Source: Pleurodeles waltl
Lineage: Eukaryota > Chordata > Amphibia > Caudata > Salamandridae
Assembly: GCF_031143425.1 (NCBI RefSeq)
Contig: NC_090449.1
Span: forward strand, 780,960,684-781,024,683
Length of the DNA: 64,000 nucleotides
Direction: 5' to 3'
Below the pieces are notes generated by a model that was not told where the DNA came from, did not search any database, and worked only from the letters and a program-made list of their open reading frames with translations. Of the stretch, positions 47,501 through 60,165 are shown piece after piece. A program made the position numbers and the translations under genes. Each line of letters starts with the position of its first letter. The first letter of the stretch is position 1.

Positions 47501-47739
47501 CAGTGACTAATGAAACTTGAATTTTCCTTCCTGGTCTCAATGTCATCCCGAAAAGACCCTGGTGATACCACCCAAGTATATTCAAACCCTTCTTAGCAAT
47601 ATAGATCTTGCTAACAATAACTTTGACCTTATATTTCATGTGGCCTTCAAAGTATCCAAGGAGATCATTCTTTTCCATCATATGATACAGGATTCCTGTC
47701 AGTAGGTAATAATTACTTTTCCCTCCATGTTTCTAGAAA

Positions 47740-48003
47740 TAATTCTTCAGTAAGTATGGTCATCCTTGTGCCTGAATCTATGAAAATATGCAATACCTTC
47801 CCGTCAACCTCAGTGTCTTCATATGGATCAATACAATCAGATTCACCTCTTTGGACCACTAGTATTACATCTTTCTTGACATTTAGTTCACCACTTGAAC
47901 TTTCGTTTAACCCTTGGTCATCAATCACATTTATTTTATAATTATTTTTCACACTGACACACTGTGGCGAACTTTCCTGTTTAGCATATAGTCTACATTT
48001 CAC
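47740..48003 (-). pseudogene. Gypsy aspartic protease relic
   Basis: Minus-strand frame 48003-47713 contains VDGKVLHIFIDSGTRMTILTEELF. The DSG active-site triplet (47778-47770) is intact, and the segment has the usual dimeric retropepsin start. It lies between the gag zinc knuckle and the RT, as in Gypsy polyproteins. The C-terminal part continues in another frame near 47681. Confidence 0.75.
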
Positions 48004-48640
48004 ATTTTTAGCTGGACATGGACGAGTATTGTTTGCATGTCTGGGATTACCACACCTGAAGCAAATGTTCTTTTTATTAAAAAATTGTCTTTAGTTTTGT
48101 TTTTTGCTGTTTTTCTAATTTGTTCTTTATTGTCACTGGGATTCTCTTCAATCTTGACTGCACCAACACCATTTTGTTCCTTTTCTGTTAATTCCTTACA
48201 TACTTTCCAGTTAATTTCAATGCTGTTTACTGTCACTATTGTTTCTGTCAGAGAAGGGTTTTTTAGTGTCAGTAACTTTTCTTGTACTTTTTGATCCCAG
48301 CAGCATACAACTATTTGATCCTGAATGAGTTGTGCCATGAAATTTTCAAACTCTCATTCAGAAGCAAGAGTACGTAACGTTGCTACACAACTATCAGCGG
48401 ATTCATCTTGATTGTTCTCTTGTAAAGAACTTGTGCTATTCACAATTAAACTTGGTTGTACAACAAATTGTTTTTCAAGTTGTTTTTAGTTTTTTTACTG
48501 CAAGTTGATACTCACTGTCCTCTTCTTCACCGTCCTGTAATTCATATGATGTCAGATGCTCTTATACAGATTGCCCTTCGAACCCTAAATTGTGTTCCAA
48601 TAAAAATATTTTTCTTTCTGTGCAATATCTATTGCCACCC
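48000..48640 (-). pseudogene. Gypsy gag relic with zinc knuckle
   Basis: Minus-strand frame 48338-48000 reads LIQDQIVVCCWDQKVQEKLL and related capsid C-terminal text. A different frame at about 48066-48012 reads ICFRCGNPRHANNTRPC, a CX2CX4HX5C-like knuckle for RNA binding. Further capsid sequence extends to about 48640 in pieces. Confidence 0.72.
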
Positions 48641-48929
48641 ATAGCTCCTAGGTATATAGTTAAAGCCCTATACCAACTTCGCCAAGGTATCGGCTAGTCA
48701 CCTGGAATTTGTGAAAATGGTGTAAGAGCAATAATTCTTTGCATGTTGACAAAGAAAGAAAATAGAAGTTGTGACTCTTATACAATATGACTATGATTTA
48801 AGTGGTACATGCACTTACATAGTTTTAATAGTTAAATAACTTGACACCAGCGTGGCTAGCGTTATTTCTTAACAATATGGCACAGATGTATTATGGTTGA
48901 CTGACAGTGCCCATGCCAATCACTGTGTG

Positions 48930-49450
48930 AATTGAGTGCGAATCGCTGATTTTCACGCCACAAGTGTGTGACCATTAATCACATAAGGTCAATCTGTCTT
49001 AATAATAATGTACTCCTATATTTATATGTGGCTGAAGCGTGTGAATCGCTGCAATCTGCACTATTGACATCATGAGACTATTTAGATTAGATGAAAGCTT
49101 GCGAATCGATCTGTAGTCAAGCGTGCGAATCGCTGAAATCGGCACTGCTGAAATGGGACTGTTTAGTATTTTCAGAAAAGCGTGTCAATCTCTGTTTTGT
49201 AGTGAGATGTGCCCAAAATATGACCGCCGTGGATGCTCTCACAAATACCGACGATCTACATATTCCATTGTGTAAAAAGAAAAGCATGCAAATCGCTGTT
49301 TTGTAGTGAGTTGTGCCCAAAATATTGCCTCCATGGGTCCTCTTACAGATGGTGACGATCTGCAAATTCCACTGTGTATGAAGAAAGCATCCGGATCACT
49401 GATACTAAATGGATTGTGCCCAGAGTATGGCCGCAGTGCGTGCTGCGCAT
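48930..49450 (-). repeat. Repeats in the Gypsy leader, period about 103 bp
   Basis: tctgttttgtagtgag / cgctgttttgtagtgag and a diverged third copy start near 49190, 49293 and 49396, each followed by tgtgcccaaaatatg... and gacgatct-ca-attcca. The motif gcgtgcgaatcgctg or close variants also occurs near 48937, 49035, 49098, 49122, 49181, 49283 and 49386, so the repeated word extends beyond the tandem block. Confidence 0.75.
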
Positions 49451-49909
49451 CAATCTCTATTGAAAATAGAGGTTGATCTTGATAACCTGTTGTGTCACAA
49501 ACGGTGGAGAGCATGGTGAACGTTCTGTGGACGTGAGTGTGGGCGGTCAGGACAACAACTACGCGTAGCTGGTGGACCACGCAGGGAAGCTTTAGAGTTA
49601 GTTGTGTGCGGTAGGTTGACAGTGCATGGAGTACAGCTGTGAGGTACACGTATGGAGAATCTAGAGGAGTGCGCGTGATAACAGTTGCTCACTCAAAACC
49701 TGAAATATAAATAGGTACAAAAAGAATAATTAATATTCACACGTACAGTCTCGGAAAAAATATTCGCTAAGCACGTCAATAAAATACAACTGGCCTGGAG
49801 ACCAGTCAGCAGGTCTCTAGCTTCCTTATAAGCAGCAGATAAGTTAGGCCATCCAGATAAGTCGTGAATATCTGTGGGTTCCTGACTGTGGCCAGCTCGT
49901 CGTCAACGT

Positions 49910-50151
49910 TGTGGTAGTTTCAAATGATGACAGATGTACAGCAGAAGTAAGTTAGTGAGAAGATTTTATTGCCCATAGTCGTATACCGCTCACATATCAA
50001 CTGACAACTAGACCCACCCTCCTGCCCCATAGTCTGTCCCAGAATTCTAAATTCCACATTCCATTGATGACAGGTCCACCACAGAGAATATGAAGTGTAG
50101 AATAGAAGAGATCGCCTCAAGCGGCTCATCTGTAGATGCTTAGGAGCCACA
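49910..50151 (-). repeat. 5' LTR of the Gypsy element, 242 bp
   Basis: On the minus strand it starts TGTGGCTCC and ends ACTACCACA, with TGTGG/CCACA inverted ends. A polyadenylation signal gggcaataaaatc lies about 65 bases before the end (plus strand 49953-49960). Gag follows downstream in the same orientation. The flanking five bases (GGGGG) do not match the sequence beyond the stump at 46886 (CCGCT), so no duplication is demonstrated. Confidence 0.65.
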
Positions 50152-50700
50152 CCCCCACCTTTTCCAGATGTGAAGAGTGTCTGTCAGGCTAAACAAAAGT
50201 AGACTCCTCGCAGCCTGAGCTGAACTTTGCTGGGCTGAAGAAGTCACAGCTCCTTGGGCGTGACCTCTTCAGCCTTGCAAAGGTGCTTCGAGACCCTCAA
50301 CTCATGATGAGGACCTGGGCCCTGAAGTGCCCAGGACTGAGTGTCAATCAGTGACACCTTGTCACAGAAGTGGGTGAGGTCAGCAGTCTTACTGACCCCA
50401 TCCCATTCTGTGATGAGATTGGAACTGCTGCCTTCCTTCCCAATGAGGACCTCCGACGCTTTCTTGTCAGAGCTGCTGTGCTTGGGGTAAGGTTTATTAT
50501 TATTATTATTTATTTATTTTTAAGTTGGGGGCACGCATGTATGTGTGTATGTAGGTGTATTCGTTAGTGAGTGTTGTGAAAGGGTGTGTAGTTGCATGTG
50601 TGAATGAATGGGTGTGAGTGAGGTGTGTCTGTGTGCACGTGTAATCTCCCCAACCCTCCACCCCTCCCTCGTGAAATTAGACCGCCACTGTTGCTGAGGA
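50152..50700. repeat. Unclassified repeat with TTA microsatellite and GT minisatellite
   Basis: A moderately GC-rich block (50160-50490), then ttattattatta/tttatttattt (50492-50521), then a GT/GAATG-rich tract to about 50660. The layout resembles the interior of the MITE at 4548-5345 in composition, but no inverted ends were found. Confidence 0.45.
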
Positions 50701-52699
50701 ACTGACTCCATTGAAACTAAAAAGACTGAACAACAATGTTGCCTTTTTGGCAAATCTTCAGAGGTTTGGCCAATGTTTAAGAAGATTACATAACCTGACT
50801 TGATAAATGTAAGCACAGATTTCAGAGAATCCACTCATTTCACAGACACCATTCCTGCCATGATTGTTAAGGATCGAAACTCTAATTACTTGAAAAACCT
50901 TCTCACAGTCTCTCAGATGGTATCAAAATCAGGCAAGTCTCCACAATACTCAAAAAGTCGGATGCAGACATCGTTCACCTAAACAACTAGTGCCCTATAT
51001 TTGAGTTCTCAACCATTGTAAAATGTATTGAGAGTTATACTGAGAGATAGCTAAAGCACTTCACAAAGAAACCATCCTCCTTCAGGCTTTCTAGCTCTAG
51101 GTCCAGGTTGCAGCAGAGGTGCTTCATTTAATGCGGAATGTACTTCACTCACCTCTTAGGCTAATGTAAATCCTACCTCATCATTCTTCTTCACTTGTCA
51201 GTATAATCCAAGATGGTTAATTATTCCACTCTCCTTCAATTCTTGAAAGGATGGATTGGATGGATTGGTACTGTCCTGAACTGGTTTGAATCAAATCTGT
51301 CAAATTGATCTGACTAAATAAAACTATTGAACTTGATCTCTCTAGTACTGTATAAAAATAAAGCACTTACTAAAAGAAAATGGGCTAAAAGAATTCACGC
51401 CCCCAAAAGTACATAAAACAGGTGCTCAGCACTGCACCAGGAAATGGCATGACATAGGACCAGCTGCCTGTGGTTGCTGAATCACCCTGCCTTCGACCTC
51501 CAATAGTCGGGTTGTTGCGTAGCACAAAATTGTGCCACCAGATTGCAGTCTTGTATTTGTATGACACTTGTAAACCATCATATAACCAGCAACAAGTACC
51601 TTATTCATTTTACTTTCCTCATGGGTGTTGTATTTATACATCTATGCAGACATCCATAATAAAGGCCACTATTAACTGGCATTTTCTGGTATAAGTGCTT
51701 GATAGTGGGATTAAGTGTGGTTACATTTTGGGCAAGGAATTTTATGCTAGATCGAGTTGTTGATAGTTTCTCTTTGGATTTTTTTTTTAAAACTTTGGTT
51801 TTGAATTGTATGTTTTCACATGCTTGCTACCATTGATTGACAAATTGTGATTCTGGATGACGAAATTTCAATGCATGTTTGCAACACCAAGGAAAAACCG
51901 CCTGCTTCACATTCCCACAACATGTAACATGTGCTGTAAATCATACTCTTGTAAGGGCAGTAATTAAGAAGTAGTCTTATTAATCATCACCTGTAACAGC
52001 TCCATTATTCTGCACTACCATTTACACAGTGCAGCCTAAATAATTTAGTGGACAAGGACATTTTAACATATATATTATAAAATATGTCTCACAGTTAACA
52101 TAGGGTCGGATTTGCAATGATTATCGATCTCATCCGAAAACACTGGGTATTTATTACTACCATACTTGCACCCTGGAAATCATGCCAATGTCCTTGGGGG
52201 ACAATGAGCAGTAATTTTAAGTATGGAGTAACAATAGTGAATAAGTGCCCCTTTCCCGCCCAGACTATTTTGTGGAAAGTTGTGCCTTCTCTCAAATAGT
52301 CACCCTCTGAAGGGTATTAGTAACATTCAGTGGTCAGAAGATAGTAAATGAAGGCTCTTTGTTTACCGTCTTACAACGAAGGGAGAGAAAGAGTGCCTAG
52401 AAAACATGAATTGCAAAATGGCAGAACTAAAACGTGGGCCTTCACAACCAAAATGTCTTCAAAGGAGCCTAGGTAACCTATTGTGCACAGGAGCTGTGGA
52501 CATGCACACATTGCATATTACCATCTTTAAAATGTTTTCACATACTCAGTTGATTGTTCATTCGCTGCGAAGAACTTTGCATTGGAATGGCAGGTCCAAC
52601 ACAGTTTCTGGCCTCACTACCCGCAGTAGAATTTTAGGCTGCAACAAAACAATGATTTGGTGGGAGGAGATTTGCTTCCTGGAGAAGCCAGGGAGATGA
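50701..52699. other. Intronic sequence, no gene recognised
   Basis: AT-rich with several short open frames, none with recognisable homology or splice context. A 97-codon frame at 52406-52699 is the longest and remains unassigned. Confidence 0.45.
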
Positions 52700-54210
52700 A
52701 GAGAACTGGGTAGATAAGCTAGATTTCAAAGGCAGGAGCCGCTGCAGAAAATAGATGCCACAGGACCCAGACCACCCAAGTCACATGATCTCTAGCCAGA
52801 TGGGAGCCCTCACTAATTAGTTTCGGATAGGGGATTGAAGGGGGTGTAGTTAGTTGTTAGCCATACCTCTGGGATGGGTTAGAGAAACCACACACACACA
52901 CACACACACCAAGGAAAGATTTTCTCAATTTTGATTTTAGGAAGAATAGAGCATTCAGAGTCAAAAATATGCCACACTTCACAGGAAGTGAACATATCAA
53001 GGGGAAACAGCTTTATTCCTGTTGGTTGGGGTGTCCCTCCATGTGCAAACCCTAAATGGAGGATAAATATGGCGGAGTTGCAGAAGCTCGTCAAAAAAAG
53101 TGAAGGTCTGCCCTACTGGACCCTTGAACTGCACCACAGAAGGTTTACACTCAAAGACTGCACCTGCTGCACTCTAGACTCCACAAAGAAAGGACTGTGC
53201 CTGGCTCAAAGGAAAGATGTACATTCCCTGATCAGCAACAGGTATAGCAGAGCTGAAAGAAGGCACCAGTCAGGACAAAAACAGGATCACCCTAGCTGAA
53301 CAGATGCAGTTGGGGTTTTCCTGGACTGTGCAGGTGCACTGTGGGAAATTGAGTCCTGCCCCCCAAGAGGCAGCCCAAAGTCTCAGAACCCTGGGCTGGT
53401 GCTACTAGACCCTTGCTTTCCCCAAAGGAACCAAGAAACTGCAAGAACTCAAAGTTTGGAAACTTTCAGCAAAATTTGGCAGAAAAGCTCCAGGAGGAGA
53501 CTGGCTCGACATCGAGAGTCCAGACGTCGTCGTCGTTCGGCTCGGGTTTTGGCCTGACACTGCTGGTTTGCCTAACTGGAAGCTCCAGAACTCCTCCCCA
53601 TCGAGGGGAAGACTTCTAGAGGCTCACCAAGGTAATGCGCTGCAAGAGGGCCCTGTCGTTGAATCGCACTTCAGATGCGAGAAGCCCATGGACCTGCCGA
53701 TGAGAGAAAGCTCTGGAAAAAAAAACACTAGTTCCAAAAGTAAAGTTTTGACTGGGACCTAGCCGCTGCTTATCTGACCCATGCTCCATCACGGTCAGCC
53801 TAAAACATTGACTTTGTCCTAGTCCACCGTGACCAGAGAGAGGCCATTGGCGCTTTAAGCTTTTCATAGCTAGAATGCACAAATTTTTATTTCATCTTTG
53901 AAAATACACATCTCCATTTCCTTACATTTGATTTTTGTCGTTTTGGTGTTATTTTAAAGATAAAATATTCTTCATGTTTCTAAATTAGTATTGGATTTTT
54001 AGTGTGTTGTGTCTTAATTATTGTACTTACTGTTTTGGTGGTATTAAATACTTTGCACCTAACTGCCTCAGTCTCCTAAGATAACCCTGACTGCTCGTTT
54101 GCAAAGCTACCAAGCGTTGAGCATGGATTAACCTGCTGAGACTTGACTGAACCTATTAGTGATTGTGGTATTATTTCTAATAACCCACTTTCTTACAGTG
54201 TGGCAACACA
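52700..54210. other. Unclassified repeat-like region
   Basis: Contains a CA microsatellite at 52890-52909 (also readable as GT on the other strand) and GC-richer text at 53000-53760, then AT-rich sequence. The GC-rich part has the texture of a non-autonomous retroelement interior, but I could not identify ends. Open frames at 52931-53299 and 53413-53762 have no known domain. Confidence 0.35.
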
Positions 54211-57187
54211 GGTCTCTGGCTCATCTGCCGAGCTGTAGTTTAAAGCTGCAGCTGCAAATCTTCCGCTTGAGAGAAGATCATATCCTGCTAGGCATAGTTG
54301 TGGCATGGGCAAGTGTTAATTAACTTCAGGTACGTCGGCTATGTGCGATTTGTATCAAATGTCGGAAATTCATAGCCTCGTTGCCCACTTTTGAATGGCA
54401 GGCTAAAGATGTGGAGGAATCTAAGAGAATACGATCCGCAGGCTTTTTCGTTTTAATTTTTTTTAACTAATTTCTTTATAACAGAAGTAAAATTCTGTGG
54501 ACAAAAACTTGTATATCTGTGTGATTATGTGAACTTGTTTCTCAATTTAATTGGATTTGCCTCGGTAGTTCGAATCTCAAATAGTGAAGAATCAAGAAAA
54601 ATGGAATTGTAGTTCTTCCACTGAAATAATTCTAATTGGGATGGAAAAAAAAGTCTAGGGGACGTTAAAAAATACAAAAGCAGATGTACTCAAGCGGACT
54701 TCAAATTTTACTATTACGCTGTTAGGTTTTTTTTTCTTCAAAAAGTGTACTGATGTACAATAATCGGTTTAACATGCATGTGGAAAAAAACATTTGCAAA
54801 ATAACAAAATTTTAAACCGGCGTGGATTAAAATGCTGAATGTTTCCAATCTATTTTCACAGCATCCAACATCAGACCGTGATTTCACCGAATGGATTCCT
54901 TTGGTCTGTCGGCAGGCTTTGCGCGTGGGCGGTGTGTGCGCATGTATGTCAGAATGCTTCATCCACATTGGCTGGGACTGGTGTAATGCAGCTAGGTTAG
55001 CATCCATAGAGAGGACCAAGTGTAAATGTTATGTACATACCTGGACACTGTGGGAGGTTCAACTTGAAAAGTGTTTTCCTTTAAGGTGCAATCAGCTGCT
55101 TCTAATTTGTACAGCCAGCAGCGTTGGTTTTACACACTTGATTGCTCTATTGTTGTCTAAGACAATACAACATTATACAATGTTTCTCTAAAGCCTCTCA
55201 CTTTAGGGAATGTTGTAACAGAGAAAACCAAACACCAACTTGTATGGCCTCAGAAGAGACATACCACAGCCTGCTGAAAATAAGACATGGCTGGTTTAGC
55301 CCCTCTATCGAAAGAGGCTGGAGAACATTTCTAACATGATGCATTTGTCCAAAGACTATAGAAACAAGTAGCATACCATAAGGATTTCGCACCCTTCGTG
55401 TAGGACTGTAAACCACTGGCAAAAATATTCAAACTCATACTGCCGGAGGCCACGGCAAGAATGAGCCCATGGGTCATGCTAGTCCATGCAGATCTGAAGG
55501 GAGCACCAGCACCCTTCCCACCTAGAAAATGCCAGAGCGGCAGAATAGTCAGTCTGGTCCGGACTAATTCATCAGCTCAGATAGAAGCAACACAGCTTTT
55601 TCTGTTACCAATTTATTCCATCCCCTCTGTAGCATCTGGTAGCATACTGTATAGCTCGCGTAAAGAAACAAGGCCGTCATTTAAGGACGTAGAAAAATGT
55701 CTGATGAAGCATGGGTGATAAAGAAGATAGGCACTGCAGAAAATTGCAGCGTATTGATACGTTTCTAAGGCAATGAAATCACTTACTTCCATAGTAAAAG
55801 ATCATAGAGAAACTATTGCAACCTATTCATCAATTATTATTAATAAATACTACCAATTACCAAATATTATTGGGGATAAGGGACAGCTGTATACTAAACG
55901 ATAGCTTACGACACCCCAGTGTGATTTGTCAACACTTCCTCTAGATTTAGGAAAAAAAAAAAAAGACTAATTTTCCATTTAGATTCAGATAAGAAGTTAA
56001 AAAGGTATTACCACACACACACACGTTAGCCTGACCAAGCAACTAATAGTTGACAACAAAGATGCTTGCAAAAATAAAGCAGAAACACTAATGAGTCTAA
56101 GGTAGCAAACAATATTCGAAAAGCAAATGTGATGGGTAAACATCTAAGTGAGAAAAGGCAACACAACGGAACAAAAATATAATTAAAATGAGCAAGACAG
56201 GACATGAAATATCTATGGAAATTAAATACCACACACATCGCCTACTTTGAAAGGAAGGCAGGTTAAACACATAAATCTGTCAAGCATGAAGTGGCCAATG
56301 ACACTCTTATTTCCTAAAATGTGAACCGGGGGGGGGGGGGAAGAGACAGCATGGGGAAAGCCTTCATGGTATAAATTGTATCTGCAGATTTAACTATATC
56401 AAGTCAAGAGCTTTGCTGTAGCGTAAAGGAAATAATCAAATACACAGCACATTATATCCTATACCCAGTCCCAGGTTGCATCTATCCATACACCTGTTAA
56501 ATCATCTCAACTGCAAGATCTGCTCTCCTCACTATGCTGCCACTCTCAGCTCTTTTCGTCTCACTAAGCCGTCTTGCTTGCCTCCTCACACACTAGTTAA
56601 TTATTCCTCCCTTTCTGCTGAATATATCACATATTCGCTTAACAAAGGCCCAACACCACCTTAAGCCCAACTCCTTCCTCTGTTTATTTCAATATCTCCT
56701 TCAAGCTCTCTACTATCCTCTTGCCTATATCTGTTTCTGGGCTCGTACTCAAAAAGTTGATAATCCATCATGTACACCCATGAACCCACCTGCCCCAAAA
56801 CCTAATAAATACTTTGCTCTACTATCTCTCAACAAAAGCACCTACTTCTCTTTCAAATTTCAGTGGTCGTACCGCTAACACAAAAATACACTGCTTACCC
56901 ATCTGCCACTACTAATAGTCTGTCTCCCTTTTTTCCTAAAATATCTAAATGACTGGTGTTTAACAGTTTTGTTAATGGTTACGTTTCTAAAGGACTGCTA
57001 GACCCAATTTAATCTGTTTTTTAAGGTCTGCATTCTACCCAAACTGCCCGCTCCCATTTCTCCAAATCAATGAACTCTTGCCATCACAATCACCTCTTGT
57101 TTGATCACATAATTCTTTATCTTTCAGCTTCATGTGGTCCAGCTGATCACATCACCCTACGGAAAACACAATCAAACCTAAAGAAGA
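54211..57187. other. Intronic sequence, no gene recognised
   Basis: AT-rich, with a 13-base G run at 56328-56340 and a short CA run near 56012. Open frames (54832-55191, 55461-55718) lack homology. Nothing else could be supported. Confidence 0.45.
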
Positions 57188-58200
57188 AGTTACGCACTTT
57201 TGGTAACAAATTATCTGGTAGAGACATTCTAGATGCAGATTCCTTATCTTAGAATTTCCCCCAGGCGTCAGTCTGGATCCTGAGATTTCTCTTGAGCAGT
57301 ATCCCTGCGAATGGCGGTCGTCTCCACATACGTCCTCTTGTTCGACGGATATGACACTGCCGCTCCTATATAGGCAGTACCTGGTGTCCTGATGTCAGTT
57401 TCTTTTCGTGACGTTTCATGTCAGAAACACGGAGTAATGACGAACACTGCCTGGTGCGTCAGAACTAGGGCCCTGAAAGGGAAGTCTCTGTCCCTAGAAA
57501 TCAGTTCGCAGAGCAGGGAGTATGGATGGGTCAGTAAGAAATCTGCAGCTAGAATATGTCTCTACCAGATAATTTGTTACCGAAGATAAGTAACTTGTTC
57601 ACCTGACGGACTTATAGTTGCAGATTTCTTACCTTAGAATAGATACCCAAGCAATAACATCCACGGAGGAGGGTCTGTGAACCAAGATCATACTAGGAAG
57701 TCTAGTAGGACCGAACAGGCAAAGTACCTGTCCCATTGGCAATGTCATCATGATCAAGGATGGGATCTTTCTTTAAAATGGTCATGGTTGTAGTCTTCTT
57801 GTGCTTGGAAATTCAGAATGGCCTTTGGTTTCATCTGGACAGTCACCAGAGGCCTTGTAGTCTTGGTCTGACCACAAGCTTTGTGAGGGTCTGTCACCAA
57901 CATTTGTTTGTGACAGTCCCTGCATGGCTTAAACCCTGGCTTTAGAGGCTAACACTTCCCTTGCACACTGAATACATTTTGAAGAAAAATCTGGTTAAAG
58001 ACCTGGGAGAAGCCCAGAATCCACATTTGAAAGTGAAGAAAGAAGGGAACTGACTTTGGCATGCACAGGTGTTGCTTACATGAGGCTCCTCCTACTCATC
58101 ACTTCTGAAGTGATACGTCAGCACAGAGCCGCAAGATTCTATGCAGCGGTGCACTGGAGAACTGCTCTAAAAGTTTCCAGCTCGAGTCTGAAACAAAGAT
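57188..58200 (-). mobile_element. Internally deleted DIRS element
   Basis: Minus strand, from about 58200 down: sequence resembling the DIRS leader, then a gag N-terminus (GFKPCRDCHKQMLVTDPHKAC, about 57945-57880). A jump then leads to the sequence that follows the recombinase gene (about 57770-57602, matching 23310-23455 in reverse complement), the internal complementary region (57602-57420), and the inverted right terminus (57400-57188). RT, RNase H and most of the recombinase are missing. This copy supplies the right end that the element at 17655-23619 lacks. Confidence 0.75.
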
Positions 58201-59850
58201 TTTTTAAGCAGAGTGGCAAGGTATCAATATTTTAACACACAACTGAGATGTCACAAAGGTGAACTTTAGGCAGTTGGTGATGGTGCTAAAGAACGTCTTG
58301 TGTAAAGACTTAAACCAAGCAGCCAGGCTGATGCATTTATGTTAAGCAATAGTAATTGCATGAACATGAAGAGGACCATTGTCAAAATTTGGAACATTTA
58401 CATTACTCATATATCTTCAAAATTATAAGAACTGGATGTATGAACCTCTGTGCTGAGATGATTTGTTTAATTTGCAATATGGTGGTTTACCGAATATGCA
58501 GCCCTTCCTTGGACAGGAAGGCAAAGGATCACTAAAGTTTTTGTACATTTTAGAGATGTTTTCATGTTTAACAGAATTTACTCAGGGGGAGGCAGCTGCT
58601 CATTAAAGACAGGTTATAATTGTGATTTCTAGAATGCTAATTTAAGTAAAATGATATATGATAGTGGTCAACACAAGACCCTAACCTGAATTTTGATTGG
58701 CACTTGATATAAAGAAAATTGAACAAAAATATATCAAGAGACAGTGTGCATGTCTAATGCCTATTTATTGCAAAAGATTACAGCATCAGTAAAGTAATGG
58801 TTAAGTTTAAGTTGACACTGAGAAAGTTTTCTGTGGTTTATACATAAACCGTTTTGGTACAGTGTCGAAACTGCATTGCATGTATCACTCACTTTGCATG
58901 CCTGGCAGTGTTTTGGCATGACAAGTTTTGTGCAGTTACGTTCAGAGCGTTTGAGGCAGGCGAGGACAGAATTATGGAGGTGGGGAGAAATCACGTGCAA
59001 CTGACTTTCCTTAGGCACCAAAACATGTGATTAATACAGCTGACACATGGATTGCTCTGGCAGGGTAATACTATCAGGATTTCTCATGACAGACATTCTA
59101 GAAGTCCTATTGTAATTTATATCATAATATATGTTGATGTCATAGCATATACAAATAAAAGATGCGGGAAGTAAAGTTAAGTATCAGCATAGTACGTCTT
59201 CCAAATGATCATTATGCAGATATATTGAAGGCAATACAGCTAGAGCAAAACATTGCCGGTATGAAGTAAAAATGTTATGTCTAAGGCAAGGAAGTACCAC
59301 ATGTTTGGCATTTAAATGCCTTTGAGAACTATTTTGCGCAATTCTTTGATAAATGTGCAATGAAGCAATTTGTGGTGCACACGGGAGTGCAAGTAACTGT
59401 TCTCACAGACTTGGAAACAGCTTCCTTTCAAACAAACAAAAAACTGGGTTCTACAATGCAGTAATAAAAAGCACCGGCAAAGCCAATTGGTCTTGGCAAT
59501 GCAAGAGCTACTGGCTTTGTCAATGGCAATGTGTTGCAGCATTATATTGCCAAGATCTATTTGACTTATACTGGGAATTTTGTTAGATAACCTGTAAGTT
59601 TTTATTTTTTACTGTTAGGTTTCACTTTTCAATTCAGGGTTTCAAGTTACATACATGCAAACTCTTGGATGTGGATATTTATTGGAAAAGTGCATTTTCA
59701 GTGCACTAAATAGGTGTGGGTGGCAAGAGTGTGTGTACCTGTGCATACAAATACAAAATGTGTTATGCACATCCAACAAGGAATATTAATGTATAGCTTG
59801 TAAACGAGTTAGAGCAATCTTTAAAATCTGTTTGACTTCTGCTCCAGTAG
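58201..59850. other. Intronic sequence, no gene recognised
   Basis: AT-rich; minus-strand open frames at 58761-59021 and 59312-59542 and a plus frame at 59353-59586 have no recognisable domain. The short word tggtcttggcaatg recurs in variants around 59480-59540, suggesting an undescribed repeat. Confidence 0.4.
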
Positions 59851-59854
59851 GTGG

Positions 59855-60165
59855 CACTGTTCTTCGCATAAATCAATGTTTCACGCATCGGGCCCATTTA
59901 CATACTGGAGCGAGATGCTTCCGTTGTTTTTTACAGCCAATAGAGTGCACTTGAGGCTAAGAGCATACAAACGTCCAGCGTGAGCTCTGCTGACATGCTA
60001 TTCTTCGTATAAATCAATGTTTAACATATCAGGGCCCCAGTTACACTGGAGTGCAGCGAGCTTCCGTTTTTTGCAGTTGATTGAGCTCACTTGAGGCCGA
60101 GAGCAAGGTCTTATTGGGAGATAGAAATCTAATAAGAATGTCTGGCATGAGCTCTGCTAATATGA
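59855..60165. repeat. Tandem dimer, unit about 130-165 bp
   Basis: ttcttcg-ataaatcaatgttt-a begins at about 59860 and again at about 60001. Both units continue through gggcccca-tta, gagc-agctt ccgtt, gcacttgaggc, gagagcata and gcatgagctctgct. The second unit carries an insertion near 60100-60130. Flanking ends not defined. Confidence 0.7.

Larger units (their letters stand above)
46886..50151 (-). mobile_element. Gypsy/Ty3-type LTR retrotransposon, 3' part deleted
   Basis: Read on the minus strand: a 242-bp LTR (50151-49910), a 1.25-kb leader with repeats, gag (about 48640-48000), protease (about 47860-47740), then the RT start (47500-46920). At 46919 the RT sequence stops and 34 bases follow that match the last 34 bases of the LTR at 33 positions (46886-46919). 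RNase H, integrase and most of the 3' LTR are missing. The order gag-PR-RT and the motifs fit Gypsy. Frameshifts and stops are present throughout. Confidence 0.82.
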
